Assembly (NCBI GenBank): GCA_003427395.1
Contig: BFEA01000315.1
Coordinates: forward strand, 407,859-441,939
Length of the DNA stretch: 34,081 nucleotides
DNA from: Chara braunii
Taxonomy: Eukaryota; Streptophyta; Charophyceae; Charales; Characeae
Direction of reading: 5' to 3'
Shown: positions 1 through 9,410 of the stretch, one piece after another
Position numbering within the stretch: position 1 is the first letter of the stretch
Layout of the letters: each line of letters begins with the position of its first letter
Made by a program: the position numbers and the translations under genes
The notes under the pieces: model-generated
The model's database searches: none
What the model saw: the letters and a program-made list of their open reading frames with translations, nothing else
What the model was told of the DNA's origin: nothing

Positions 1-81
<81 letters not shown>
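1..81. repeat. (GA)n microsatellite
   Basis: About 40 uninterrupted GA dinucleotides run from the window edge. The tract sits inside the beginning of the minus-strand 3' LTR of element A. The other LTR copy reads on past the same GAGCCCTC point into ordinary sequence, so the repeat looks like an expansion within the LTR. Confidence 0.98.
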
Positions 82-83
<2 letters not shown>

Positions 84-101
84 CTCATTCCTCGCATTTC
101 A
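1..101 (-). repeat. Element A 3' LTR, first ~100 bases only
   Basis: Immediately after the polypurine tract the minus strand reads TGAAATGCGAGG and then AATGAGCCCTC. This matches the start of the 5' LTR near 6051-6020 and the solo LTR near 7487-7530. After that point the sequence collapses into the GA/TC microsatellite and leaves the window. Confidence 0.7.
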
Positions 102-110
102 TCCCCCTTA
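102..110 (-). promoter_or_regulatory. Polypurine tract of element A
   Basis: On the minus strand TAAGGGGGA directly abuts the LTR start TGAAATGCGAG. Its purine run and its position next to the 3' LTR fit the plus-strand DNA primer of an LTR retrotransposon. The assignment rests on position as much as on sequence. Confidence 0.6.
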
Positions 111-167
111 GCTTCGAAAGTCCGCTGAGATGCTTCTACGCAGGTGCCTTCCCCTTAATCTCCACTC

Positions 168-541
168 CTATTCTGCCACAATTTTAGGGGGTGTCTTGAA
201 AAGCTCCTCTCTTGTGAACCAACGATCTTCGTTCGGATCCGTATGATGCCTGAACCTGACCCGGTACTCCCTTACAGGTTTGGGCCTTCCTCTGCCCACT
301 GGTTTGGGAACAGCCAACTCTCTGTGTTCCAGAATATCGTCAACGTCCACGTGGCCATCCATGGTTGGGGGCAGCATTGACCTTCTTGATGGGAACAGAT
401 CTGTCTCAGCGAAAGGTGCTTGGAAACGTGAAATACAGGGTAAGTGCCCAGATGACCAGGGATTCTTATGATGTACAAGGGACCATCCAGATCACTACCC
501 ACGATATTTAGGACTTCCCAAGGACGAAAATGCGGCGGCAT
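168..541 (-). pseudogene. pol: Chromodomain end of element A pol
   Basis: The 541-272 stretch reads through the integrase C-terminal beta-barrel motif (HFRPWEVLNIVG, then YPVFHVSKH). A frameshift moves to the frame used by 377-168, which carries EYRVRFRHHTDPNEDRWFTREEL, a chromodomain-type sequence with conserved aromatic and acidic positions. In chromoviruses this C-terminal module is known to guide integration to marked chromatin. The frame ends with a stop just before the polypurine tract, so the natural C terminus appears to be present. The frameshift lies between about 377 and 420, so no continuous protein is possible. Confidence 0.82.
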
Positions 542-544
542 TAG

Positions 545-1375
545 TTTTCTAGAGATACCGAATTCCTGTCCCAGTTCGCTAGCCTTTACCTAGACGCGTT
601 CCCCTACGTGACATGTGGACTGTCGCCTATGCTGGTTCTCAGAGGCAATCATTGCCTCTTGAGATTTCTTGATGTGCTCGAAAGCCTGCTGCAACAATTT
701 CTCATACTGGACACCAAATTCAATGGTTCCAGGAGTTGCAGTCAGTCGGTTTCCAGGTAGGAGGAAGTCTAGCGCTGGTCTAGGCTTCCACCCCAAATGC
801 AGCTGATTAGGACTGTCGCCGGTGGGGATGTGTACATCGTTATTGTACAGATTGGCGATGAGAGGTAGTTTCTCATCCCAGTCATCCTGGCATTTTATAG
901 TGCCTCGGTAGATGCTGCACCACACGGTTCATCTGTTCTGCTTGGCCATTTGCTTCGGGATGATTTCCCGAAGTCATTTGGAGTTGACTGCCCATCTGTT
1001 CGGCAGCCTTCTTCCACATCTCACTGGTGAAACAAACATCTCTATCCTAACGATGGTCTTGGGCAGTCCAAAGTCACGCACCCAGTTATCCATATTGACG
1101 TGCTCAGTCTTGGCGCTCTCCGACATAGGAATTAGTCTAGCGTACTTGGTGAACCTGTCCACTGTGATAAATATGTGCCGTTTGCCACTCTTGCTGGTCA
1201 CGAGGGTATCCATGAAGTCCATGGAGACACTCTATCCTGAACCAGCAGAAATGGGCAAAGGCTTCAATAACCCAAGCGGAGCTTGAGTACGCTGCTTGTC
1301 CCGTTGATTGACTTGACAAGTCTGTACGTACCTCTTCGCATCGTCAAGCATACCAGGCCACCTACACTGACTTTC
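545..1375 (-). pseudogene. pol: Integrase of element A (zinc domain and catalytic core), broken
   Basis: From 1375 downward the minus strand reads an HHCC-type region ending in VQTCQVNQRDK; the second Cys of the usual CxxC is Asn. A TAG at 1232-1234 follows. Next comes the core: SMDFMDTLVTSKSGKRHIF and VDRFTKYARLI (first catalytic Asp present). GLPKTIV is then followed by one missing base near 1046, exactly where the second Asp motif (SDRD) should be read; shifting frame recovers TSEMWKKAAEQMG. HPEANGQAEQMNR supplies the catalytic Glu. Another shift leads to DDWDEKLPLIANLYNN, then GERV and a TAG at 590-592 where related proteins have Trp. The fold is clear, but it cannot be functional. Confidence 0.88.
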
Positions 1376-1684
1376 ACAACGAAATGCTCCCCTCTAGGAC
1401 CTCTTGACAGTGCCACCCAAGACTCACGAGGGTCCCTTTACCACTCCATTTCTAAGTTTTCTAGGGTTTCCAATACATCCAATAACATAGAGTCGTTTGG
1501 TCTAGATGTGTCAGCGCGGTGACAAGTGAGTCAATTGCCTCGGCCAACTCCTGAAGTGGTGAGGGTACGTCAACCACTTCAGCATGAGTAGAAGCAGCTA
1601 TAACTTCTACTGGCCGGATCTGTTTCCCTGATTGGCACTCGTAGAAGCACTGCTTTGGGCGAAAGATCCACCAAAACCACCTTT
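1376..1684 (-). pseudogene. Spacer between gag end and integrase; protease-RT-RNase H missing
   Basis: On the minus strand an open stretch (about 1640-1461) follows the gag C-terminal Gly/Ser/Gln-rich tail, and then the sequence jumps directly to the integrase zinc region. No aspartic protease DTG-type motif, no YLDD box and no RNase H motifs occur. About 2 kb of pol is therefore absent. I infer one internal deletion with a breakpoint near 1390-1450; I cannot define it to the base without an intact relative. Confidence 0.6.
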
Positions 1685-1764
1685 GGGCGGAATCTTTTGA
1701 GAGACCTTGGAGTTCTTGCACTTAGGGCGGAATCTTTTGAGAGACCTTGGAGTTCTTGCACTTA
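1685..1764. repeat. 40-bp perfect tandem duplication
   Basis: The 40 bases 1685-1724 are repeated exactly at 1725-1764. On the minus strand the unit encodes the segment just after the CCHC knuckle (from its last Lys-Cys onward). Because 40 is not a multiple of 3, the second copy shifts the gag tail out of frame. Confidence 0.97.
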
Positions 1765-1799
1765 AACTGCTGATGGCCATACTCACCACAGTTTATGCA
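1758..1799 (-). pseudogene. gag: CCHC zinc knuckle of element A gag
   Basis: The minus strand encodes CINCGEYGHQQFKC, a complete CX2CX4HX4C nucleocapsid knuckle, the RNA-packaging motif of retroelement gag proteins. It lies about 200 bases beyond the last continuous gag frame (which stops at 1997) and just before the 40-bp duplication. All four zinc ligands are intact here, in contrast to element B. Confidence 0.88.
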
Positions 1800-1996
1800 A
1801 GCTCCTCGCACATAACGGTTCCTCCACAAATCCGGATCCAGGCCAGCCCTCACCCAAGTCGGAATCTTGTTTGAGCATGATCAGTATGATTCTCCTGTTA
1901 ACAAAGAAAATCATATGTAAAACACAGGCCGCGTTGGCAGAGATTTCACAACGGCCTGTGGAGTAATGGAAGTCTCCAAAGTTGACTTGCGTTTAA

Positions 1997-3680
1997 CTAA
2001 TTATGAGCCTGCCCCTGACTCTTTTGCTGACCGCCCTTGCCGTGGCCAGCTGCCTTTCCTTCGGTTATGGCGGCGAGGTTGCCACCCTTTGCACTCTCCT
2101 CGCCACCTATCTCTGTTTCCTCCACAAGATTGGAAAGATCATCGATCTTGGTTTGATTCCCATTAGAATCAACCATCATCAATTGACTACCCTTCTTTTT
2201 CCATTCCTGTGGGGGCTTCTTCTTCCTACCGTCCGTAGCAGGTTTTTGTGCTCCTCCCAGCTTACCCTCGAAATCTAAGCCCTTCTTGCTGAAGGAGTCA
2301 AGAGTGTGATAATCCATGATGGCCTTGCTAACCATCGATTTCTTGATGTTTATGGGAAAACATCGAAGATACATGGTTAGCAAGACCTGCGGGTCATAGC
2401 GGACACCAGGGACGACTATGAGTTTCTCCACGGCACTGGTGAGCTCTCGGCCAGACTTGTACTTCCTAGTATCAAGCCGGGACCTTGCATCAGTGGCCTG
2501 TTGGGCCTGCTGAGAGTTGTGCCATCACGTTTGAACTAATGCCATGAAGCTCTCCAACGTGTGGGTCTTTGACCAGTCATTCATTCTCCGGCCGAATCCC
2601 TCGGAAGCCACTATTCCATCTAGCCATCTCGCTGCCGATCCCTCAAGATATGAGGCGGCAGTGATCACCTCTTCTTCTAGCAACGTCCTCTTTGCCCTAA
2701 CCCACACTGGAACCGTCCTGAAACATGTGTCGATTGCCTTGTCCTTCTTGTCCCTTGAGAAAGACGGGGGTGGTTTCAGTGGAGTCTTGGGGTACCAAGG
2801 CTGCTGTGGTCCAATTGGTGGAACTGACTGCGGCCCCGTAGCAGCAACCGCTGGACCTGAAGATGAAGAACCAGCAGTCTGCACTGCTGCTGCTGCTGAC
2901 GTACCACTTGGTGGGATACCAAATTGAGGTACAAATGGGCCTGTCATCATCGGTGTAACTACTGGCGGAGGAAAGGCTGTCTGCGGCCGAATACTGGGCC
3001 CACCAGGTAAGGAGGGAAGTGGTACTCCTCTTCCCTGCATGGCATTGAGTATCTGGTCAAGGGTATCCTGGATAGAATCCACTTTGCTCAACATGCCCGC
3101 CTTCAGGATTTTATTAGTGTTTTCAAGGGTCGAGTCATTTAACCCTTCTACTGCAACCTTGTCTGCCCTTCTGCTCTCTAATCTGGCTTTCCTATTTCTA
3201 ATCTCAGTTTCTCTTTCGGTAGCTTCTTTAAGTTCCTTCTCTAACTGTAAGCGGATCAGTTCCACATGTTGGAGCTCTATGGCTTCTTGAGTGCGTGGAG
3301 GTGGCGAGCTGTACTGCGAGTCCACCATCTGACTGGAAGATGTGCCTAAACTCATCCCGCTACATGTAGCCTGTGAAGTGGATGGCATGCCTAATATTTG
3401 CTGACCCTGAGACATAACAGCAGAGGTAGCCATAGCTCCAGCAGTAGCTGCTGCCGCTGCCTCCCTAGCCCTTTGCAAATGTTCAGCATTTGCCTCCCGT
3501 CGTGAGATTTGCCTCCCGTCGTATAGCTCTCTCGCCCTCAGGTGGTAAGGCCTGGTGCATGATGGGGATCCTAAGAGATTCCCGACGTGTCACCCTTTTT
3601 CCAGCAGATCTATCCTCCCCACTACCCGATCCACTCGGCAGGTCAATGTCTGCCCTATTGCCCTTGCTGGGGCCTACCAC
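1997..3680 (-). pseudogene. gag: Gag (capsid) of element A with nonsense and frameshift lesions
   Basis: The minus-strand frame from 3478 to 1997 is one gag reading frame interrupted by a single TGA at 2525-2527 (context LVQT-stop-WHN). It has an Ala-rich N-terminal part, a charged helical segment rich in Glu/Arg/Lys (about 3300-3130), a Pro/Gly/Ser linker, and then a retrotransposon capsid region with AASYLEGSAARWLDG (about 2640) and VPGVRYDPQVLLTMYLRCFP (about 2410-2350). The N-terminal 65 codons (3680-3483) lie in another frame because of a short duplication at 3488-3522. No ATG opens this frame; it begins GTG-GTA-GGC-CCC near 3680. The product would form the virus-like particle. Confidence 0.82.
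3488..3522. repeat. 16-bp direct duplication breaking gag
   Basis: ATTTGCCTCCCGTCGT occurs at 3488-3503 and again at 3507-3522. The offset of 19 bases shifts the gag frame by one. On the minus strand both copies encode the same RREAN-type segment, so this is a local tandem duplication. Confidence 0.9.
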
Positions 3681-4878
3681 AGCATGTGTTTGACCGAGTT
3701 GAAAAATAATAAAAATAATACATATTTCGGCAAGTTACCTAGGCTACCGATCGAGTGGTGCAACAGCATTTACACAGACTGAGCATTTGATATACTCCTA
3801 CTTCGATTAGTTCTCCTGCAGCAGCATCACACCGAACTGGCAATGGTAGACTACTACAGTTCTCATCTACTGTTGTCTGTCAGATGTTAGCAGTCTGTCG
3901 CACCTCAACTGATCAAAGATAAAAATAAATCAAGTGCACAAATGTATGCGGAAATGGAAATTATTGTGTTGATGTGCGAGCACCAATTGGAACCCTCCCT
4001 CCCCTGTATCCAACGATCCTGACTTGCATCATCAAGCAGCATTGTCTGTTGTGTGCTTAACGGCCCACCCCTGTGCCCAGGAACCCGCTTATGACCATCT
4101 CTGCCCGTTATTTATCCTCGCGTGCAACGAGCCTTACATCCCACTTATCTGGCTGATCAAGAGGCAATTTAAGGACAGCCCCCAAGGTCCTCAGGAATTA
4201 TTTAACGTCGCCGACAGGACGACGATCACAGCCAGTGCTCAGATCAGATCCCGACAGAAATAATTTATAGACGGTCTGGTAGACGTCTTGCATAGGTCTG
4301 GTCAGTCCACGTTCCCTCTACAGCGCAGCAAGAGCTTTAAGGACAAAGCAGCAAAGCATGCGTACTCTACTCCCATGGGTTGGCATGGTGACCGTGACCC
4401 GTGCTTCCACCAGGGCCCTTCAGAGGCACCACCCTCTCCTTCCAGATTCGCCTCCAGGAAGAATGTCGACTCTCAAGGTAGAGCGACTCCTGAACCAGAA
4501 GAGGACACTCAAGTTGAACTCACTTCCTCACAGCAAGAAGGGATTGAGATGGGAAGATAAGGTAAGGGAACAACGTACCTGGAGATAGCTGTTCCCAACC
4601 ACAGATTTCTCACCAATTGAGCCGATGTGCATTTCGATGGCCGTTCATAGCCTCTGTACCACTCACAACGAAACACAGTGCCACCTCATTCAAAATGCCA
4701 TGTCAGCGTGCCCTCATCATCCCACATACACCTGCTGTCGCCACAGCCTTCCTGCCAACCTCCCCTCTGCCCGGGAGTGGCAATTAATGCAAGCGCCAAT
4801 GTATCCTCACTGCGTAGAAGCTTTGTCAGCGCACCAAGTAACAATGTTTCCAGCGCTGGTAACGGAGATCTCGAACCA
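3681..4878 (-). other. Leader of element A between PBS and gag; no gene seen
   Basis: About 1.2 kb separates the primer binding site from gag. Several short open stretches occur on both strands (for example 4288-4560 plus), but none has a recognisable domain. A short A/T run lies at about 3700-3725. Element B also has a long leader (1.8 kb), so length alone is not unusual for these elements. Confidence 0.5.
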
Positions 4879-4890
4879 GCTCCGATACCA
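4879..4890 (-). promoter_or_regulatory. Primer binding site of element A (initiator-Met tRNA type)
   Basis: The minus strand reads TGGTATCGGAGC three bases (ATT) after the LTR end TTGCA. It differs at one position from the common plant PBS TGGTATCAGAGC and is identical to the PBS of element B at 11885-11896. This fixes the orientation and the inner edge of the LTR. Confidence 0.88.
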
Positions 4891-5222
4891 AATTGCAAGG
4901 AATATGAGCGAGAGCGATAGACAGAAAACCAGAATGCAAAATCATGAAGTAGTCCAGACAGTCAAGTACCAAGAGAGAGCTCAAATGCACCAAGATACGA
5001 TCCAAATAAGAGCAATACAATGAACTCGAGTGCCAATGCCGACGCTCTCTGGTCACACCAACACTGTATCCATTGTCACCCCTACTGTTTGGCGCTCAGC
5101 GCTCAGCCTACTCTACTCAGCCTATCTAACCTATCTACATTCATGCAACTGGATCACACCAAAGTCGAAGATTAATGTATGTGACGTCAACCCCAATGCT
5201 GACCACCAGCATACACCAGGTA

Positions 5223-5224
<2 letters not shown>

Positions 5225-5285
<61 letters not shown>
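5225..5285. repeat. (CT)n microsatellite inside the LTR
   Basis: About 30 uninterrupted CT units. The solo LTR has only a short TGTCTCAC sequence at the equivalent place (after CACCAGGTA), so the repeat expanded within this copy. Confidence 0.98.
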
Positions 5286-5288
<3 letters not shown>

Positions 5289-5506
5289 ATCACCCCTTGT
5301 CTCCCAACATCATGCGCCTCCTACCCGAAGACCACCTTTGCCCCTGCAGCCCGGCTATGGCTGCTGTGCGCCCGCTGCCCGTGCAGCGCCCCTCACCTTA
5401 GCGCACGTGCATGTGTCCGACCAGCAGGCCCATGCAGAAGCTAGCGCAGCAACGCAGCAGTGTGTCTGCATTGCCTGCCAAGGCCAGAATGCCTCTGCCA
5501 GAGGCT

Positions 5507-5531
5507 CACACTTTCCTATATGGAAAGTGTG
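5507..5531. repeat. Perfect palindrome in element A LTR
   Basis: CACACTTTCC and GGAAAGTGTG flank a 5-base TATAT centre, giving a perfect 10-bp stem. The homologous site in the solo LTR (7864-7896) is also an inverted repeat, with different outer arms. Confidence 0.9.
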
Positions 5532-6051
5532 TCGCTGCTGGCTGGTCTGGCCAGGCGTGTGGGGTCCCAGTAGCTTCGGTTGGGCCCCAGGTGTCTGCGC
5601 CCAGGCCGAGTTCCTGATATCGGTCTGGACCTTGTGCAGTTACGCACATTCAGGCAGCCATGCAGCCTCCAAGTGTTCGCTGCTTTCTCATTGGCTCACG
5701 GCTCATGTGTGATGGCAATGCTGCTTTCTCATTCGTTCGTGACCGCTGCGTGATGTGTCGGCCTCACACTGCATATGCCCACTGTGCAACTACCCGGGCC
5801 CTGGGCTCAACTGTACAGCGCAGCCCTTGTTTCTGGAAAGCGCCTGAAGGCTCACGTTTCTCTGTAACCGACTGGCGTGCTGCAACTGTCTGAGTACCCA
5901 CATATGGAAAAAATGTCAGAAATAGGCCTCACGTGGATATTCAGGCCCACCTTCACTTAGGGGGGGCACAGGGCTTGCTGGGGGCCTCAGCCCAGAACAC
6001 ATGCATGGCTGATAAGGGCCCCGTGAGGGCTCATTGCTCGCATAAGTCTGA

Positions 6052-6488
6052 GAATTGTGTCACCTGTTGTACATTCAGATAAGAAGCTGATGATGAACAA
6101 ACACAGGAAGCAAAGGTGGGAGTGAACGGATTGTGTACTTCGAACTATCACTAACTTGGAAATCTGGTGAATGACATATGCACATCTGCTGCAGAGGGGA
6201 GTCTGGTGTTAAATTACCCCTCAGAGGAAAGGACAGAATCAACTAGAAACGGACCAGTTAAACATGCACAGTATAACTACAGAAATGCTTAGATCTTTAC
6301 AAAGTGACAAGATGCTGTGCCTCGGGATCTGAAAAGGAGTGGGAAAAACAATGGAGCTCTCTGCTCTAAGTGAAAAACTGTTACCTACTATAAGGGCTGT
6401 TGAAATGGTCGAAAATGTCCCAAACAGTGGCTGAGGCACTGGATCTACAACACCAGGCCGGAGCGCACATGACCAAAAGACGGGGTCA
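6052..6488. other. Unassigned spacer
   Basis: I see no domain, repeat or structure here that I can name. Short open stretches on both strands lack any motif. Confidence 0.5.
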
Positions 6489-7133
6489 TTACAGCTTAAA
6501 GGGAAGATTCGAATTTGCTGGATTCTGTGGTGCTATCTGTCGGTCAGCATAAATTGGTTCTATTGTTGGTTATGGAATTTGGTTGTTTCGTTGATTATTG
6601 TCGAGTTGGCGTGTGTGTCTGTGTTTGGTCTGATCTTGTTTCTGATAATGGAGCTCAGTATTGATTTTGCTGCTGGGTCATGGGATGACTAGGTTACGCA
6701 TTCCTTCTGGTGCTGTTATGGAGTCTGTTTGATGATTATCTCCTTGGGGGTCATGGAGTTCGTTGTGGTTTTCTTTCTCATTGTGGAATATTTTTTGTTG
6801 GTTTTGTTGCTGGCTGCGATAACCAGAGTACATGTCCTTGAAATTGCGGAGTGTCTTCGTCCCATGAACATACCTGAGATGGTGACATTTGCTGCAGAAA
6901 AGCTTGCAGACATGTCATCCAGCATGCTTGACAGTCTTGATTGTCAGTCAGAGGTACCTGGATTTCAATTTCCAATTCAAAGGCCAACTCCCCTTGCACA
7001 TTACCGACTCCCCTCCTATTAGGATATCGCAAATTGTGCACGACAGTTCTGACATGCCGGTATGCTGGAGTATGGTGATTGCCAACCAGATTCCTTTTCC
7101 AAAGAACACACTCATCCCCCCCTTCCCTCCCAC
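6489..7133 (-). pseudogene. Decayed Cys/His-rich reading frame, unidentified
   Basis: A single minus-strand frame from 7133 to 6489 is interrupted by four nonsense codons, but its sense stretches look protein-like. It contains LSCTICDILIGGESVMC (CX2CX10C), and after two stops VCKLFCSKCHHLRYVHG, a second Cys/His cluster. Then comes NFKDMYSGYR and a Gln/Asn/His-rich low-complexity tail. Two CxxC pairs plus nearby His suggest a lost zinc-binding protein, perhaps a gag or ORF1 of another mobile element. I do not recognise the family. Random sequence could produce part of this, so confidence is low. Confidence 0.3.
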
Positions 7134-7486
7134 TTCCGCCCCGCATGCACCCTACCATCCTGCCAAGTGTTTTCCTTCTTGAAGTTTTGTGTTTTTTTTA
7201 ACTTTTCTCCCATTTGTGCCCTTTGCTCTCTCCTTTCCCCGCTTCCCTTCTTGAACGCTCTAAGTAGGTATGTGTCCATGGGGCAGCTCCTTTCGAGAGA
7301 CGAGGCATGAAGTTGGTGTTGATTCTCACCATCATAGATGCGCTTGCCCGCTATAACAACTGTACCAGCCACCCTTGTTGCAACCTAGAAAGAAGGCTGT
7401 GGCAGTGGAGGGAAGGGTGTGGAGAGGTGGAAATGTGGGAAATCATTCAATGAATCAATGGTATGAACAGGAGAATGTGCTAGCCT
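7134..7486. other. Unassigned spacer with purine-rich stretch
   Basis: A pyrimidine-rich block (about 7105-7260) and a purine-rich block (about 7395-7440) are present. The second lies some 50 bases upstream of the solo LTR but does not abut it, so it is not a convincing polypurine tract. Confidence 0.4.
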
Positions 7487-8432
7487 TGAACTTGTGTGCG
7501 AGGCTCAAGGCCTCGATGAGCCCTAATGGGCCGTGTTAGCAGCAATATCGGCTGTCCTAAGTGAAGGCAGGCCTGACCAAGGACGAGAGGCCTATTTCGT
7601 GCTTTCCATGCAACTGGGGAATTCAGGCAGTTGCGCAGCACCAGTTGGTTGAGAGAACCCAGGCCCTGCCTGCCTTTTTCAAATGTATCTGAGGCAGGCC
7701 CTGGGCAAGACACAGGGCATGGACTGCGCACAGGCCGCTGGCAGTTGGACACGGGTAACCACCCCAGACCCTGTGTCTGATTCCCTTGGACCGTGGCTCA
7801 GCCACTTGGGGCCTACCGGAAGCTTCTGGGCAGGGGCCCAGCGCAGCCAGGCAGCACACAGCAGGCAGGCCACTTCCATATAGGAAAGTGCCTGCCCCCG
7901 CAAACGGCATTCGGGCACTTGCTACATGCTGCGCAAGCGCTGCTGGGCTATCAGCTGGCAAGCGCCCACCCGCTCACGGGCGAGCAGGGCACACGCAGGC
8001 AGCCATAGCCGAGCTGCCCTGCGAGATGCTGGATGGGGTGCATGGTGGTCCTTGGGTGCACGTGGCATCTGTGGGGGGGATCGAGGTTGTGAGTGATGCG
8101 TGAGACATACCTGGTGCTTGAGGTGAACGGCATTGGCCGAGATCTGCTTGTACTTCGGGGAGCTGTTGACGTCACCAGCGGCATTGTAGATAGGCTAGAT
8201 AGGATCTGCCATTCTTAGTCTGGGCGCTGAGCACCAGATAGGAAATCGACATTGGTTCTTGGTGGATGATGATGAGACTATTCCAACATTGTCACTTGTG
8301 AGCTTTTGCTGTGCTCTTATTTGGTGGAACTCGAGTTGCAATTCTGCTTTTGGTTCGAGGTCACGACTATCTGGTTTCATGTGTATGATGCTGCTTGGTT
8401 TCTGGAATTCGCTATCGCTCATTTTCCTTGCA
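7487..8432 (+). repeat. Solo LTR of the element A family, plus orientation
   Basis: It runs from TGAACTTGTGTGCGAGG (7487) to TTTTCCTTGCA (8432), matching the two ends of the element A 5' LTR read in the opposite orientation. Similarity is patchy over roughly 0.95 kb, so it is an old copy. No initiator-Met PBS follows 8432 and no polypurine tract abuts 7487, so it appears to be a solo or truncated LTR. I see no flanking target-site duplication. With the element A LTR it forms an inverted pair separated by about 1.4 kb. Confidence 0.78.
7864..7896. repeat. Imperfect palindrome in solo LTR
   Basis: GGCAGGCCACTTCC and GGAAAGTGCCTGCC flank ATATA. It occupies the same place in the LTR as the palindrome at 5507-5531. 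Confidence 0.8.
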
Positions 8433-8725
8433 TGTGGATAGGGTGTGCAGAAAAGGTGGTGCAGCTAGGTGAATAGCCTTGCAATGAGCCGCACAGACTG
8501 AGAAATCTGCATTTTCTGAGAAAAGTCGCTGTCTTGATCCGTTTGCTGAGATTTCTGAGTCTGAGTGTATTTTGTTCTGTTTTGTGAGTGGTGTGTGACC
8601 TACTGATGATGCATTTATATCATGTACTTGGATGTGCCAAGTATATGTCCCTGGCCTAACCCTGGTTTCTGTGTTCTGTTTCTGTGCTTCGGACAGGGTT
8701 AGTTTAGTGATAGGTGTAGACACAG
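8433..8725. other. Unassigned spacer
   Basis: A minus-strand open stretch runs through here into the solo LTR (8723-8412) but has no recognisable domain. Nothing else could be supported. Confidence 0.4.
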
Positions 8726-8908
8726 GGATAGGCCGGAAATTCGGCGACAGGACCTACCAGAAAATCCAGAAGGCTGCAGGTAGATGTAGAACTTGCTAGA
8801 GGCTGGTAGGGATTTTCTAGCAAGTTGGCTAGGTTTAGAAAGGTCCTATCCAGTTGAATGCAGACAAGTATAGCTCTACTTCAAGGTCTGTGGGTAGATT
8901 TGTCTGCA
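8726..8908. repeat. Foldback hairpin cluster
   Basis: Several perfect inverted repeats are packed together: AACTTGCTAGA with TCTAGCAAGTT (8790-8826, 11 bp), TGCAGACAA with TTGTCTGCA (8859-8908, 9 bp), GGATAGG (8726-8732) with CCTATCC (8845-8851), AGGACCT (8749-8755) with AGGTCCT (8841-8847), and CTACCAG and AGAAAATCC with later complements. Some partners overlap, so the pairings compete. It could be a small foldback (MITE-like) element; no clear target-site duplication was seen. Confidence 0.6.
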
Positions 8909-9410
8909 AGGATGTTCTCCCACTTATATTTTGCTTGCTCAACGTTTCGCCCCTTTTGGACTGAATGGCACAAAGCGGCTGCAGAGTTGGCCGCCTACTC
9001 TTTGGGTCCTATAAATGGACACCTCTGAACTTCGGCACTGTCTTACTATGTGCACGTCTTATGGATGGCCCCCGAAATACCCTGGCGTCTTCCCTCTGGG
9101 CCATGGAAACTGTTCTGGCAGCCATCCTTTGGGCTATCTGAAGCTGTTACAACGAACACATCAGGTCCAGCCAACGCACCTCTTCAGTCAAGGTCATGGA
9201 CTATGTTAAATACAATCTCCAGATTGCCATTCAGGCTGACTTTGAAAGGGAGTGCCACCGAGTGTCACCGACCACCTTTCTGGCTGACACTCCTTCGGGC
9301 ACTATATGGGGCCCCTTTAGGGCACTGGTCTCCCTCCCTTCTCATATGCAGGGGCTGTGCTTTGGGGAATTTGTTTACCCCCAGCAGGGGGCAGGAGGGG
9401 AAACAGGGGG
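8909..9410. other. Unassigned spacer
   Basis: Open stretches of up to 130 codons occur on the plus strand (9050-9442), but they show no domain and overlap in several frames, as expected for chance ORFs in GC-balanced DNA. Confidence 0.4.

Larger units (their letters stand above)
1..6051 (-). mobile_element. Element A: degenerate Ty3/gypsy chromovirus LTR retrotransposon
   Basis: Read on the minus strand the order is 5' LTR (6051-4894), primer binding site (4890-4879), leader, gag (3680-1997), CCHC knuckle (1799-1758), integrase (about 1375-545), chromodomain (377-168), polypurine tract (110-102), then the first bases of the 3' LTR. The two LTR starts share ATGCGAG, one differing base, then AATGAGCCCTC. 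Integrase placed after the missing RT block and a C-terminal chromodomain define the Ty3/gypsy chromovirus layout. Protease, RT and RNase H are absent between the knuckle and the integrase zinc domain, which I read as an internal deletion near 1390-1450. The rest of the 3' LTR lies outside the window. Confidence 0.88.
4894..6051 (-). repeat. Element A 5' LTR (~1.16 kb)
   Basis: The inner edge (TTGCA, next to the PBS) is at 4894 and the outer edge near 6051 (a TCAGACTTATGCGAG start; the expected TG is mutated). Its sequence aligns along nearly its full length, in inverted orientation, with the solo LTR at 7487-8432. Shared blocks include ATGCAAGGAAWATGAGCG, a TATCTARCCTATCTACA block, GTGACGTCAAC, GGCTATGGCTGC, TTTCCTATATGGAA and GAAATAGGCCTC, in the same order. 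It contains the CT microsatellite and a perfect palindrome. Confidence 0.82.

Noticed and set aside
4288-4560. 90-codon plus-strand ORF followed closely by an AAG/GTAAGG donor-like site
   Set aside because: It lies in the leader of minus-strand element A, has no domain, and a single donor-like word is common by chance.
5509-5529. CCTATATGG considered as a CArG box
   Set aside because: It has five A/T bases between CC and GG, not six; the palindrome is the better description.
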